The notes below the pieces were generated by a model. The model was not told where the DNA came from. It made no database searches and saw nothing but the letters and a program-made list of their open reading frames with translations. Below, in pieces: positions 1 through 12,837 of a DNA stretch of 64,000 nt (position 1 is its first letter; each line of letters starts with the position of its first letter). A program made the translations under genes and the position numbers. This stretch comes from Euglena gracilis (lineage: Eukaryota; Euglenida; Euglenophyceae; Euglenales), in the NCBI GenBank assembly GCA_039621445.1, contig CP154955.1:54131341-54195340 (forward strand). The letters run 5' to 3'.

Positions 1-904
1 TTTCCCAGCCAGCACCTCCCAGGGGGGCTTTTTTTTGCCCGGGGGGGTCGGCCTCCGTTTTTTTTTTTTTGGGGGGTCCCCCTGGGGTCTTCGGGGGGGG
101 GGCTGGTCTCCCTCGTCTCTCCTGCCCCTTGGGGGGGTGCTGGGTCTTTGCTCTCTGGGGCCCCCTAGGTCGGTGGGGTCCTGGCTCCCGATGACGTTAT
201 GCCATCCTGGTGAAGCTGGGATGGACCAAAAAAAATTTTTGGGCAAAACGCTAAAATATATATGCGGAAAAGGGTCAGAAAAAAGACCCAAAAAATGGTA
301 TTTTTGGGTGGTTTTAGCACTTTTTTCCAGTCAGTCTGTGGGACTCCCCCCCCCACCCCACTGGGGCGCCTCAGCCTCAGGACCTGCTTGACACCCCCCC
401 ACCGCCCTCATGTGGCCACGATCTGAAGCAAATGGACCGGGCCCAACCCATTTCGAAGCCTGCAAGCCCGCAGGGTGGGGCTGGCAGTGGTGTGCGGGTC
501 GCAGGAGCGGGAGAACGGCACCGTTGCCATCCGGTCCCGCGACGGCGGCCAGCACGGGGTGCAGGCTCCTTTTTGTCTCGGAATCGCCCGGGGGGGGTGC
601 CGACCTCCCAGATTGGGCGACCGGGTGTGGGTTTTGTCACGAAGCGCCTGCAATTTTGGGGAAATGCCCGCCTCAAAAAAAGGAGCGTGACGGGGAGCGG
701 CTCATCGACGAGACCATCCAGTGGTTCGACACCCTGCGGAAGGAGTTCAGCAAAGAGCACTGACCGGGCGGTGGGTGACGTTGCAGACAACAGATGTGCA
801 GCTTTGTTGCGTTTCGGTGTGAGGCACACGGGCGCCCACACTTCTGTCTTTTTGATTTGTTTTGTTCACCTCTGGGGCTTTGCCTATTGACATCACCGTG
901 GGGG
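1..904. other. G/C-homopolymer-rich spacer without a recognisable gene
   Basis: The first 150 bases are dominated by runs of G and T. The opening bases, carrying CCAGCCAGCACCTCCCAG, recur at about 58356-58374, so they belong to a dispersed repeat. One plus-strand frame ending with a stop at 761-763 looks mildly coding in its last 30 codons (ends DTLRKEFSKEH) but matches no family I know. Nothing else is supported. Confidence 0.5.
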
Positions 905-1219
905 TGTGGACCAGGCTTGTGCTTAGTCGGGTGCCTACCCCACGGGGGGGGGGTGCTAGGGGCAGGCACCCCATAGCACCCGATCCGACCCCCCCTGGGG
1001 GGGGGTAGGGTTTTGGGGGGTGCCTGCCCCTAGCAGGCACCTCCCCTCCGACCCCGGCGCCGAAGGCGCCGGGGGCCCGGAAAAGGCCATTTTCAATGAA
1101 AATTTTCTGGATCCGGCCCGGACCCCTATCCCCCCCCCGGGGGGGGTGTGCCTGCTAGGGGCAGGCACCCTATAGCACCCCCCCCCCACCCCGGTCGGTA
1201 AGCACAAGCATGGTGTGGA
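905..1219. mobile_element. Fold-back MITE with 15-bp terminal inverted repeats and TGTGGA target duplication
   Basis: The element at 911-1213 (303 bp) begins CCAGGCTTGTGCTTA and ends with the reverse complement of CCATGCTTGTGCTTA, one mismatch in 15 bases. TGTGGA lies directly outside both ends (905-910 and 1214-1219), as expected for a target-site duplication. The interior is a nested palindrome: GGGGCAGGCACC with its complement occurs three times, and there is a GGCGCCGAAGGCGCC hairpin near 1062. No open reading frame fits, so it is non-autonomous. The 6-bp duplication does not by itself assign a superfamily. Confidence 0.7.
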
Positions 1220-2064
1220 CAGTGATGGAGTGAATCAGCATCAAGCCAGAAAAAAGATGTTGGAAAAATCTCAATTGAAAGATTTGTGTGCTCATTTGTT
1301 TGCCTTCAAATCCCAAATCAGCACAATTTTGGGAATTTCCCAAAACCACGAACAATCACGCCGATCAAATGACCCAAACAACCACAAACAATCATGAATG
1401 AGATTCTCTCCTAATTATGAACGTGTTCAGAGGGTTTCTTTTTTATTAAGTTCCCCAAAGGGGAAAACAAACACGGAGAAGAGGAATTGCTATCTCCCAT
1501 TAATGCGAAAAAAGCTCAAATGGCTAAAACAGGGCAAAAAATCAAATTTGAATTTCACCAGACAACAACATTTTCTTTCAGAAAAGAATGGCTTCTAGTT
1601 TCGATATCCCACAATATGGTGCAGATTTCAAAAAAGAATACCAGCTGGGCGCTTTTTGTTTGCCTAAAAAGTTAAAAACTTTGCTACTCACAATCCAGCT
1701 GGTCTGAATTTGCTGGGCTTCCCTTGGTTTTCGAAGTAGCGTGCATGAATTTTGCGTGCTTTTTTTGGGAGCATATTTGTTATTATTTTGTGTCATGGGA
1801 AGGCAAATGGCGGCGTTTTTTTATATAATGTGATTTTACCGACCCTCCGGGTTGGGGGGTCACTTCTCTTTTTTTTTTTAAAAAAAAATACCTCGCTACT
1901 CTCGGGAAAACAGTCAGCCATCCCACCCGGGATTCCGAAGGAAATCTCACAAAAAAAATTAGCACAGGCACAAGATTTTTGGTCTCGGCGACGCCGTGTT
2001 ACCATCGTGCATTTTTTCTAACCCACCACCGTGCGGAGGGAGGGGGTGCAGGCCAAAAACCAGG
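1220..2064. other. Spacer, no gene seen
   Basis: A/T-richer DNA between the MITE and DIRS copy A. The short open frames on both strands have no recognisable motif. A T-run followed by an A-run near 1869-1890 forms a simple palindrome. The left limit of copy A is placed at 2065, where the CGGACACCTCGGG terminus shared with the 42-kb DIRS element starts. Confidence 0.5.
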
Positions 2065-2208
2065 CGGACACCTCGGGCTCTGCACTTTGCCCTTGTGTGG
2101 CCATGTTTTGGTGCGCTGGGTAAGGCGGTCCGGCTTGGTGCCTTTTTCGCCGGAAGGAAGGAAGAGAAGTGAACCTGGAGGTGCGGACGTCATTCCCCCT
2201 AAGATCCC

Positions 2209-3640
2209 TACATCAAAAATTTCCCACAATAAACCCCAACCCAGTGACGGCCACGCACTGTGGATCACAGTGGTAAAAAAAGAACAGAAAGAGGAAGGAT
2301 CCCCCAGCCCAATATGGGCAGAAACACCTGGGCATTGGGGCCCAAATCCAAGGAAGATGGGACAAAAGAAACCAAAAAGATTCCAGAGGCATGTCCAACA
2401 AGACCAACCAGCTGCCAGGGGACATTTCAGGCAAAAGTGAGGAAGATGGAATCAAGGACAAGGTGGTGGCCATGGAGGCCAATTCCACAAGCAACTCCAC
2501 ACATGGAGGGGAAGAAAAGGTCTGTCAAATCACCCGCATTTTTTTTTACACAACAACCCCTCCCAGATTTCAAGTGGCGCTCGAGACCAAGGTCAAGAAC
2601 AGCACCATGCAGGGGAGACCAAGGCCATATGGACCAGAGTTTTGTTCAATTTCATGTGCACGGCAATGGAGGCCAACGAGTGCAGGGACACGGAGGCCAG
2701 TTTTCACAGGGCCACGGAGGCCAGAATTTATCAGGCCAGGGAGGCCAAACGCGAGAACAAGGCCATGAGGGGCCAAAGGGGTGGCCAGAAATGGACCCAG
2801 GAGTGAAGGTGCAAACCTTATGTAGATGAACTGCAACAGCCCCAGGAGGATGCCACAGCTCTTGAATGGGCGTTGACGGGGGGCGTTGTGTGCCTTTGCG
2901 ATAATCCTGGCGGGGCCCAAATCAAAAATTTCCCACATAAAAACACAACCAGATATCTCCAACAATACCACCCAATAACATTAAAAAATCAAAAAAAATA
3001 AAAAAAAATCACACCTTGGCAAGAAAAACGAAGGTGGGAAGATGACTAAACAAACCCACCACGATTTAAACAATCACCGGAGAAACTGAGAATCGAAATG
3101 GGAGACCAGGGAAATCAAATGGAAGGGGAGACGGAGGGAGGAAGAGGCGAAACACGCAGAAATCTTTTCCAAATATCGATCATGCGGGGAACCCGGAGGC
3201 CAACAGCGAAGGAGGGAGGAGGAGGCCAGGGGGAACACGGAGGACAGGAAAATGACACTAAAAACGAAGAGGGGGAACGTGCAAATGGGGAGAGGAAGGA
3301 GTGAATGCAATGTAGATGAAGGGGAGGATGCCCCACAGGGGGCTTTGGAGGAAACGGGCTCCAACCCCCCAGACCAATTTGCTTCACCCATGGCAGGGGC
3401 ATATCAGAACAAGGGGGGGGGGCCTCGGCGGTCCCTATACGGTATGTCATCTGACAACACCGATGACAAGGTTCAGCACAAGAGAGTCTGTGAGCAGAAA
3501 GGGAGACAGTGCGTGCAGACACCACCAGTGTCCTTTTCAAAGCACTCAATCCCCAGTGGTGAAATGTCCAACACCCCCCACCCAGCCCCCTCACAATCAT
3601 CTAATTCAGGAAATAAATTCCATTGAGGAAAAGTGGGCAG
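2209..3640 (+). pseudogene. DIRS copy A gag, broken
   Basis: The segment starts with a block reading SDGHALWITVVKKEQ, matching SDGHGLWTTVVRKTR in the 42-kb element. A Gly/Gln/His-rich stretch with repeated GHGGQ units follows near 2650-2760, suggesting nucleic-acid binding by low-complexity repeats rather than a CCHC knuckle. The frame changes several times, and about 250 bp after 2830 differ from the other copy. Gag of DIRS elements packages element RNA; here the protein can no longer be made. Assignment rests on order and on similarity between copies. Confidence 0.6.
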
Positions 3641-5246
3641 ACACCCCCCTGCACCAACTTTTGCAAAAAAGCCTGAAATGGTGGAAAAGACAGGCCCCAC
3701 GAGTAACATGTCAACTCATCAGGGATGGAATTCTACCCCCCTGGGTACATCCCCCAAAATTGTCCACCCATCCAAAGACCAGAGCAAATTTGGACCTGAA
3801 CCAGGCAGAAAAGATACTGCAGGAATACAAAAACATTGGATCCGTGAAGAGGGTTGTGAATTCAAACTCCCAATATCTCATACCCTGGTTTTTGATTTCA
3901 AAACCAGAATGGGGGACAAACAAAATGGAGGTTGAGAAGCGACTGCAGGGAACTAAATCAACAGTTCCAAGTCAAAACTTTTAAGCTGGATCACATCCAG
4001 CATATTTTTCCTGTTTTGGAAAAAGGCCACTGGGCAGCCAAAATCGACTTAAAGGATTCGTTTTTTCACATCCCAGTGAGCCAGTCCCTAAGGCCATTTT
4101 TATGGCATCAGGTGGCGGGGAAGACATGGGAATGGCAGGCTGTTTTGGCCTGAATGTCATGTCCCAAATTTTGATTGGCTCATGAGAAACTTCGAAGAAA
4201 ATTAGAGAAACCGGGGCATTCAGGTACTCGTATTACTGGACTACATTTTGCTGGTCGCCCCAACACAACACAATTTACAAAATCATCTCAACACAGAGGT
4301 CAGAGATTTGCTGAAAACAGGGTTCAAAACCAATGTCAAAAAGTCAGCCCTGCCGCCCACCCAAATTGTAAATCTTCTTGGGCTTCAACTCAACTTCGAA
4401 GAAGGAAAATTACAAGTGCCCCCCCCCAGGAAGTAAAGACAATGAAGGTGGAACTGGAAAAAATTGTGAGAAAAGATTCTATGTCAAAAAGACAACTGGC
4501 AGCCATTTCTGGCCAAGCAAGGTGCAATCTGATGGCCCTGCCCTTTTTAAGGGGTGTTACAGATTCCTGAAAATACTTTTGATGGCAAGCACATCCCCCT
4601 TGGATTCAAAACATCCCATTTCACAAGAAACTATGACCAATTGAGGAAAATAACTGGACACCTGGGAGGGATCTTCCCCCAACGCGCAACCACAGAGTTG
4701 CACTCAGACACGCCTGGGGGGGGCTGGACATCAGAACAGGCAAAGTCGTGCAAGAGTATTGGAGAGAAGACTCCATTTTGCACATAAATGTGAAGGAGCT
4801 GTGGGAAACAATAAAAACTGTACACCCTCAGCAGACCAAGGGAAACAGTTTCCTTGTCAGTGGACAACCAGGAAATCTACTATTACCTGACAAAAGGGAA
4901 GGGCAGAAGGGACCCCTTCAATTCAATTCTCAGACCCCTTTTCAAATGGTTCATGGAGCACAAAATAAACCTTCAAGTAACGTGGGTCCCCTTAATACAT
5001 TGTTTAGCGGACCACATAAGCAGGTGGGAGATGGACAGGGGAAATTACTCTTCAGACCCCCAGCTATTCCAATGGCTAAAACAACAGTTCAAAGATTTCA
5101 TAAACCTGGAAATATGATTTGTTTGCCTCCCCAGGCAACAAAAGGCTTCCACGATTTGTGGCAAGATGGCCCCATGGAAAGCCACAGCAGTGGACGCATT
5201 GCAATGTCCACTGGACAGCATGGGGGATCTTTATACAAATACTTAA
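3641..5246 (+). pseudogene. DIRS copy A reverse transcriptase / RNase H, broken
   Basis: The fingers and palm start is readable (HIFPVLEKGHWAAKIDLKDS near 4000-4065), then the frame is lost. The catalytic box, YLDD in related copies, reads LLDY here near 4230-4240, so polymerase activity is lost. RNase H is better kept: SVDNQEIYYYLTKGKG and LADHISRWEMDRGNYSSD lie in one uninterrupted frame at 4854-5117. A frame change between WFLISKP and the WRLRSDCREL block near 3905-3935 occurs at the same domain position in the 42-kb element. The C-terminal methyltransferase-like region is cut off by the next insertion. Confidence 0.75.
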
Positions 5247-5830
5247 GATGACGCGACACGTCTGTTCTCTTTGGGCCTATCTGACAACCACACGGTGTGC
5301 GTTCTTTGTTTTAAGGCTCGTGTTCGATGCCCCAGGAGGGGCCGGTGCCTCTCACCGTCCCGAGCCGGACGCCAATTTCCGTCCCGGGAGTCGAACCCAC
5401 GACCTCCCGGTTCCTCGGCTGTCGTCATGCCTCCAGACTACCGGCCGGGACAAAGGAGGTCCTCACTCACCGGTCACCCGCCAGGCAGCCTGCTGGTAAT
5501 CTGGGAGATCCCCAGGCTCACATAGTGTGAGCCCAGAGGGCTCAAACCTTCCTCTGCGACCATGTAGGGCTTGCCTCTCCTGATGTCCCTGGCAGCGAAC
5601 TGCACTTACCGGTGCAGTAGAGGGCCCAACCTCACAGTTGGCGCCCAGCATAATTGCGTACGCTGCACCAGCTGCTGGTGCGGACAAGATCGGCCTGTTC
5701 CCGGACCGGCACGCGCCGGGCCGGACTTTGTATGAGCTGGGACCCCACACCCCCTCGGCGCGGGACCACTGGGGCTGGCCAGGGCTAATCCGCAATAATT
5801 AGAACCCGGGAGGTTGGTTCTCGCATGGAT
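5247..5830 (-). mobile_element. tRNA-headed SINE-like insertion (minus strand)
   Basis: Read on the minus strand, about 5450 down to 5381 resembles a tRNA gene: an A-box-like GGTAGTCTGGAGGCATG, then GGGAGGTCGTGGGTTCGACTC containing a good B box (GGTTCGACTCC). No complete acceptor stem is seen, so it is read as the Pol III promoter head of a SINE rather than a tRNA. The GC-rich body lies on both sides. The left edge coincides with the break in DIRS copy A; the right edge is uncertain. Confidence 0.55.
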
Positions 5831-7662
5831 CCTCTCGGCTGGCAAGCGCTCGTCCGGAACCACCTCACCAGGTATCCCCCAGCCCGGCCTCCCCTCTACA
5901 GCCTTGTATCTGGCCAACCTTTGAATACCCACGAGTCCCTCCCTCTAGAAGGCACAGCGGCAAGGGTTGAAAGGTTGACGAAGGTAGAGCACCCAAATTT
6001 TCCCACGACAAAACGGCCCTCACACCACGCCAGAGGTGCAACGACAGTCTGCAACTCCACCCCTCAGCCAGGCAATGTGTGGTATGAAACACCTGTACCT
6101 AAGGCGTATCTAAGTCTGTCTCAGGTATTTGTAAACTTTTGCTAAACTACTGTCTAAGCCGTAGCAGATTTGAAAAAAAAAGATAACTGTCGGAAGGCTT
6201 TCTCCAATGAACTTCACACGGGACATGCTGGCCACACGCCCTGTTCCCAACCCCTGCAAGCCTGCCTGTGGTGGTGGACAGGGTTGCCATCACAACCCCT
6301 CATGGGAGTCCCCGTATTCCTTTTCTGCAAGTTCTCAACTTCATCTTCTTGATCCGGCTTCATGCTGCCAGCCCATCCCGAACTGCTCGATACAGGTGGT
6401 GGTACCCAATCCCCTCCTGGGCCTGCAACCTCAACGGGGTTGAACTCATTGTTTGGGAATTCGCGTTCTTATGAACCATTTACACGTCCCACATCCCGCA
6501 ATTGGAAGGCTTGGTGTCAAAATTCCTCCGACGTGATAAGATAGTTTGTGCATCGATGCATACCATGACGGAGACACGAAGTTAGCACCTACGTCATGGT
6601 GGGCCTTGGGTCGGACTGTTATGGGATTGGGGGGAGGCAGTCGCCATTAGGGTACGTGGGGTAGAGCAAGCGGGTGTAGGTCCAACAAGCAGGGCAGGAC
6701 TAAATGCTCTGTCTTGGTGCAGGCTTGATGGTGGCTGATGGATGGGGGTGAGTATAGGCTCATACGCCTCGCGGGGTTGCAGGAAGGCGTGGGGTGTGGC
6801 CCAGGGTTCAATTTTGGCCACCCAGAGAGCGTACCATTGTCCCAGACCCGCCCCCGCAGCCTGTACTTTTTTTTTGCAGCTTGAAACCAACCACCTCCCG
6901 TTTTTTTTTGCTTTTCCGTTTTCTGGACACACCAAATTATACCCCACCTGTGAGTCAAGGATGAGTTGAAAGATCAACAGAATGTATATATCCAACCACC
7001 ACACACAACCTCATCAATATTGCACAGTTTTCAGTAATCGCTCAATCACTCAGTACCATTGGTTGCCACCAGAAGATCAGCAATGCAACCTGCCCCTAAG
7101 TGCAAATTCTGGCAAGCAGGCCAGCCCGACCCAATTTTCAAACTCCCATTAAACCCACTAAAGAATGCCCTGGCCACATTCCCTCACTGATCCCAGGCCC
7201 AACCCACCACCCCCAACCCACATCAGGCACCCACCCTCATCAGCTAGACCATCGGTGCAAGGAGGCCTTAGTATGGATGGTCAGTCACAGCAGTCTCAGC
7301 AATCTCTCGCCTGACTGTTTTTAGACCCACGCCGACTATATTCTCCAGGAGTGGACCTATGCAACGAAACACCAGAAACACATGCAATGAAAATCCAATA
7401 ATGATTGATTGTCGCCCAGACATAGGCCACTGTCACCCTCATAGTGGGAGACCATGCTAATGTACCGCAAGGGCACGCATTACGACCATGTCACCCACCA
7501 ACCCATCCACACACACCAGCGCGCGCACACACACACACACCACCCAGAGTGCAGAATATGCATTATCCAGTTATACCCAGGTCTTTTTACCCAAAAAAAT
7601 TGTTCCTGATATCCCCCATACCTCTGATCCTGTCACCCTCCACTCTCCCGGCTTCTGTCCTG
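5831..7662. other. Spacer with a short (CA)n tract
   Basis: No gene is recognised. The short open frames on either strand look like chance. A (CA)n microsatellite lies at about 7521-7543. Confidence 0.45.
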
Positions 7663-8000
7663 TTGTAAGGTGAATCTAGCCCAACGACGCCAGCCCTGCC
7701 CTTCAGCCCCTCTCCTGTTGAAAGGTGGATCGAGCCCAACAATGCCGGTCCCACCCTCCTGCCCCTCCCCTGTTGAAAGGTGGATCGAGCCCAACAACGA
7801 CGCCCCCCCCCGCCCCTCCCCTGTTGAAAGGTGGATCGAGCCCAACAACGCCGGCCCCCCCCCGCCCCTCCCCTGTTGAAAGGTGGATCGAGCCCAACAA
7901 TGCCGGTCCCACCCTCCTGCCCCTCCCCTGTTGAAAGGTGGATCGAGCCCAACAACGCCGGCCCCATCCTCCCCTGTTGAAAGGTTGATTGAGTTCTACG
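7663..8000. repeat. Minisatellite, about seven 47-55-bp units
   Basis: The core TGTTGAAAGGTGGATCGAGC recurs with starts near 7663 (degenerate), 7716, 7771, 7822, 7874, 7929 and 7976 (degenerate), spaced 47-55 bp. Units differ mainly in the length of the C-rich linker; the outer units are the most diverged, as is usual in a slipping tandem array. Open frames across it are repeat artefacts. Confidence 0.9.
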
Positions 8001-11000
8001 ACACCGACCCCACTCCGAACTGGCTGAACCTCTTTCAGCAAACTGTGCAGATCGTCCCCCATCGTTGTCGGACATTAATAAAGTAGGATCGTGACCCACC
8101 TGAGGCACCTTGGTGTACAGTGGAGTAGGCCGCCGCTTGCCCCAAGCCATATGCACCATTGATCATGGTGCTAATCTTTGTCATTGCTCTGTGGAACACA
8201 AATACCATCCCCTCCCTCTACAGCATTGAGCAAGGCGGTTAGATTGTTCCTACGAGACACAACCAAAATCCCCCCACTCCTGGGAACTCAACCCCAACAG
8301 CCATAGCTAGAACCCTCCATTTGTTAAGGCACATGGCCCCCCGTAGCATAATTCCTGCCCACAGCAAGGACATGTGACCGCGTCGTGCGCACCCTTTCCA
8401 CCCTGAACCACCTTTTCTGACAATAGTAGGCATGGGACCTTTTAAAAAAGAAAGGCCGTTGGTGGCATAAATGTCGGCTGGCTCAAAACAATGACGCACA
8501 GTCCCATTGATGAATGACCAGTGTTTACACACACCACTTCACATCAACACACGACTCACAAGTGCAGTAAACCCACCTCCTCCCAAGTATTCATCTCGGC
8601 TTGTAAGCGCACCAGTATTCTCGTTGGCCATAATGCCTCACATCAAAAGAATTAAGAAACAGTCGCACTGTGATAGGGGAATTTTTTTCCCAAAGGCCTG
8701 GGGATACAATCCTCCCTGCTGGTTGGACTGGTCCGGTCATGGAGTTCTCCAATCTTCCCTGGGCACCTCCGGGGAGGTGTTCATCATGTACCACTCGCTC
8801 GCCACGTTCCTGCCGCAAGCATCATCCCCAACAGCGCCATGTCCGTGCACAACCCGGTGGATTGGGATCCGTCACTGATCCAATGAGAGCTTCCTCAACC
8901 TGGAGCAGCCCAAGGTCCAGGTGGAGGGCCAGTCAGTTTCCTAGTAGGTTGAACAGTTTTGGGATTTACCCCAGTTATTTGCACCATCAAGACATTCATA
9001 GGTGTTCAATATGAACCGTGCAACAGATGAGCACTGTCCCCTAACCCCCAACCACGTGTAAAAGGAAAATGGCAGCCCTTATTTGTCAAAAATTAGTTCT
9101 AGCATCTGCCCTCGAGCAGGTTTGGAAAGCCGCTAAATATGATAATGGTGCCGCTCGTTACCACGGCAGTAGGCCCCCAGTTTGCAGGACCGGATGATTT
9201 TCGCAGGCTGGCCCCGTTGGAGCAGCAGGCGATGATGGAAGAGTACGGGCACCTCGTCTCTCCCGTCACCCGCCTGGGCCTAGCCGAGGATAAATGACTC
9301 ACTGCTGTCGTCGTCCACGGTCCGACATTTGCCGAAGTTCCCGGAGTTAGAGTAGGAGGAACCGTCCTCACTCATAGCTGTGTCCCCGTGACGTTGAAGC
9401 AAATACCGACACCCTGTAGTGTAGTTATTTAAACCCAATGAAAAAATGACTGCGGGCGAATTTGAAATTGAAAGTTAGCGAGCTACACCCCACAAGATCG
9501 ACTATTACTGGGGGTGTACGCTGATCACACAGCGTACACACCTGTGCATGCTGTGTGACTCCTTCCCAAAACAAACCCAACAGGTCATCATCACAACAGG
9601 GCAATGTAATAGTAGGAAATTCTGATACTCCTGACAACACAACTCAATTTCCGTGGGAAACTGCTGATATTTTGATTCCCCGTCCTGATTAGGATCGCAT
9701 CTGTGCCGGCAGCAGCTTCGGTTTGTGGTTTAGCGTTCGGAGGGGAACCTGAGGAAGCCCGACATTGAGTTGTTTTAGTCGAAATACCTGGAGTACCTGT
9801 GGGTACCAGCAGAGCAACTGGCCATGGTGCTGCGCAGGAGCGCCCATGACGACGAGGCTTGTGATGCCCTGCTAGCTGCCATCATAGATCACTACCACTA
9901 GGCTTTGGGGGCGGAGAAGCTAAACTTAGCGGCGCGGGCCAGCCCGACGGGCCGTCCTGGGATTCCTCTCAGGCCAGGCCATCCCCCCCAAAGAATGACA
10001 AAACCATGGCCATCCTAAGGTTCTACAGGCCCCCTCCCCCTAATTGCATGTGACTAGCTGTGAGCATTTCCCCTGAATATTTATCTGTTTTCACACGGCG
10101 TTCTTTAGTTTGGGAAATTTGGTCTAAATTATCTCCACTTTGAAAAAAAATAAACGAAACAAAACACAACTCTAGCATTACCCCCTAACCCAGCCCCTCC
10201 CCAACCCAACACACTCTTGTGCCGCCTCGGGACGCTGCATACCTGGCATATGCCCCCCACAACGGTTTAGCCATGTCATGGGCACCATGTCTTGATGGGG
10301 AAGGCAAGCTGATCTGCCGATCCCCGTCACAACACTTCGCGGTCCAGCCGTGGCCCTGCACAAGTCCATCACACCACACCGTCGCGGGCTACAGACAACC
10401 ATCCCCAAGCACCTCACCACCTCTGAGAGGACGCCACGCCCCTCCACCGAGCTGCTCCCCGCCTACCTCCCATCATGTATTTTGGACCCTGAGAACGCCG
10501 TGCACCTCACAAAAACAGAGCATTTTGTGTCCGTGTAACAGTGGCTAGACAATGTGGTGTTAGTCCTCCACTCATGTATTGCTGTCATCTACTATGTTGT
10601 TGGAGCCCCTCATTTTGTAAGCTAGCAGACAAGTGTGACACCCCGACTTAAAAAAAAATCCAGAGGTGGAGATCGCAGGGTCAAGGGTGGACGCTTTTTT
10701 ACCTCCCACTCTACCAGCAAGGCAGCCCTAGCCCCCCATGGAGATGAGTAATCCTCTGGGACAATTCACACAGCACCCTTCCCTGGTATCAAGTCAATGC
10801 ACATCCCGTATGTAACGCCCTGCTGCCCCCTGCTGTTGGAGTGCCCGACGACTCTCAGGAAGTCATGGTCGTGTCCCCAAACGAGGATTCGGGTGTCAAT
10901 CGACCCCCCCATCCCCACACCCCCCCAGCTCCCATTGGTCACTTCAGAGGCCGGAGGCCCCATTTTGTCCTCGCCATCTCTGGTGGTGAGAAGTTTCTCT

Positions 11001-12757
11001 TCCCCGTACCAGCACCCCCAGCCAGACCCCATGGCCCAGCTGAAACCCCAGACCCCTCCCCCTCCCCACCCCCCATCTGATCCACTCCAACCCGCACCAC
11101 ATCCCAGATGGTGGCCCTGCAGCGTCCCCGGCCACATGAACGTCTCCCTCCACATGCCCCAACTCTCCACAGCCCACCGTTACCTGACATACACTAGCAC
11201 AAGGCGTTTGTGATGAGCTACGATGGTGTGATGCCCCGGCTCGCGTGCTCCCCGCTGACTGGGTGGAGGAGGCATGTGTGAACCTTGGCTATTTGCTGGT
11301 GGGTCTGGACCATGCACAACGTCTGGTTCGTGTCTTGCCAGACAGAATACAAGACAGGGGAGGAACTCGCAGCACACATTATAACCCGTCAACAGTGGGT
11401 GGTGAGGTGAATTTCTAAGTCAGCACCTGTATCACAGCCCAACCCAGAAACAAAAGGCAAACCCGAGCCCCCAAAAATGAACAAAGCTCTGCAACATTTT
11501 CTGGGCCATGGTTTAAGGGTGGTGAGAGTGTATTCCTCTATTTGCTTGTATTTAATGAAGCGTGCGACACTGAAGGATTTACAAGTCTTCTCTTTACACT
11601 CCATTACAGCTCCTTCCCCCACACTCACCCCAACATCTGTCCCAGCCGATCTTTCCCCCCCCCCCCCTTCTTGTTGGCATTACGGCTACGCGGGACACAC
11701 AACCCTCCTCGGAACCACATCTCGATGGTCTTTGTGCCTTGATGGGGCGTAGTGCAGGCAGCTTTCTGAGTGTCCACCCCATATCTATGCCACGAGATGG
11801 ATCGACTGGTAGCCCTGCTGAACATTTGGCGGGAGGACCTGAGCACCTCCCAAGGTGAGGAGGATCCAGACGACCAGCCGCGAAAGGAGGTGCTCAAAGA
11901 CTGGATTGTGTCGGTCCCGGACCTGACACTATGGCATGAGAAGGGCCTGGGGCCGGCAATGGCCCTCCAGCACGTCTCACTTGGTGGCTACGACGCGGGA
12001 TCGGCATGCGCCGTGGGCAGGGCTAGCGCATGCGGTCCTAGAGACTCCACTCGGGGGCCCCATAACAGCACTGGAGGCTATCGCCCGCTCAAACCTGGCG
12101 CCCAGGGACCCCTTACCCTCGTGGTTCTCCACCTCCCTACCCTCCGTGTCAGCAACCCAGAGCATTGCTAGCACACAAGCCGCACAAACATGTCGCAACA
12201 ACAACGACTGCCCAAAATCCTGCTTGTATTTATCCCATTTTTTTAAAATAAAAATGAAGAATTTCCACCAATTATTTTACCTTTAAAGAAAAGAAAAGAA
12301 ATTGCAAATATACCCCAGCGTAAAATGAGCCAGGTAATGACGCTCTCCATCCCTGGAATTGTTACCAAACAGCTTCATGGTCTCCTATCAACATTTAATC
12401 CACTTCCACCTACCAGCAAATGATAGTGACTGGACAGTCGGCTGTGGTCATCAAGTGCTGCTCCGCTTCAGACCCAAGGATACCACCTCCGATGCCCCCA
12501 GCACCACACCCACTGTTGGGCTCCGCGCACTGCTCCGCCACCAAGCACCAGTGACCCCCTCTCTGGCTGTCCCCGGCAGCCCGGGCACCTATGGTTGAGG
12601 CTGATATTTTTCCCACCCCCCTTTTCATGTCCAACGGTTAACAACATATATCAAACCCTAGCTGACCACAAGCATCACATCCAGTGAACAGGAATGAACA
12701 CCTGAACCGCATATCAATGGAGACCTGAAGATGATTGACACACAAATAAGAAAGAAA
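8001..12757. other. Unassigned DNA with scattered coding-like relics
   Basis: No family could be named. A few plus-strand segments look like decayed coding sequence: 9190-9297 (contains RRLAPLEQQAMMEEYGHLV), 9745-9900 (contains EQLAMVLRRSAHDDEACDAL) and 11770-11990 (contains WREDLSTSQGEEDPDDQP). They are broken by stops and share no continuous frame. They may be remnants of one degenerate element, possibly connected with the endonuclease relic at 15.7 kb, but that link is conjecture. Confidence 0.3.
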
Positions 12758-12837
12758 GGGAATACACGGGAGACGGCTGTTCTGTACAATCCAATGAGGG
12801 AATACACGGGAGACGTCTGTTCTGTACAATCCAATGA
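12758..12837. repeat. 40-bp tandem duplication
   Basis: GGGAATACACGGGAGACG... to ...CCAATGA (12758-12797) is repeated immediately at 12798-12837 with one base different. This is a recent local duplication in non-coding DNA. Confidence 0.95.

Larger units (their letters stand above)
2065..5246 (+). mobile_element. DIRS-type retrotransposon copy A, 3'-truncated
   Basis: The left end, CGGACACCTCGGGCTCTGCAC, matches the left terminus of the better-preserved DIRS element at 42030, so this is a true element end. Gag, RT and RNase H follow in the same order. Similarity stops near 5246, just after the region corresponding to the NPPW methyltransferase-like motif, where a tRNA-headed SINE-like sequence begins. 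The tyrosine recombinase and right terminal repeat are missing. Many frameshifts and a damaged RT active site make it a dead copy. Confidence 0.8.

Noticed and set aside
5381-5450. Functional tRNA gene (minus strand)
   Set aside because: The B box is good, but no full acceptor stem or consistent cloverleaf can be drawn and a second sequence with the same core lies inside a DIRS copy. It is treated as a SINE head.
7663-8000. CRISPR array
   Set aside because: Repeats of ~50 bp are tandem with C-rich linkers that resemble each other, not unique spacers, and the setting is eukaryotic. It is a minisatellite.
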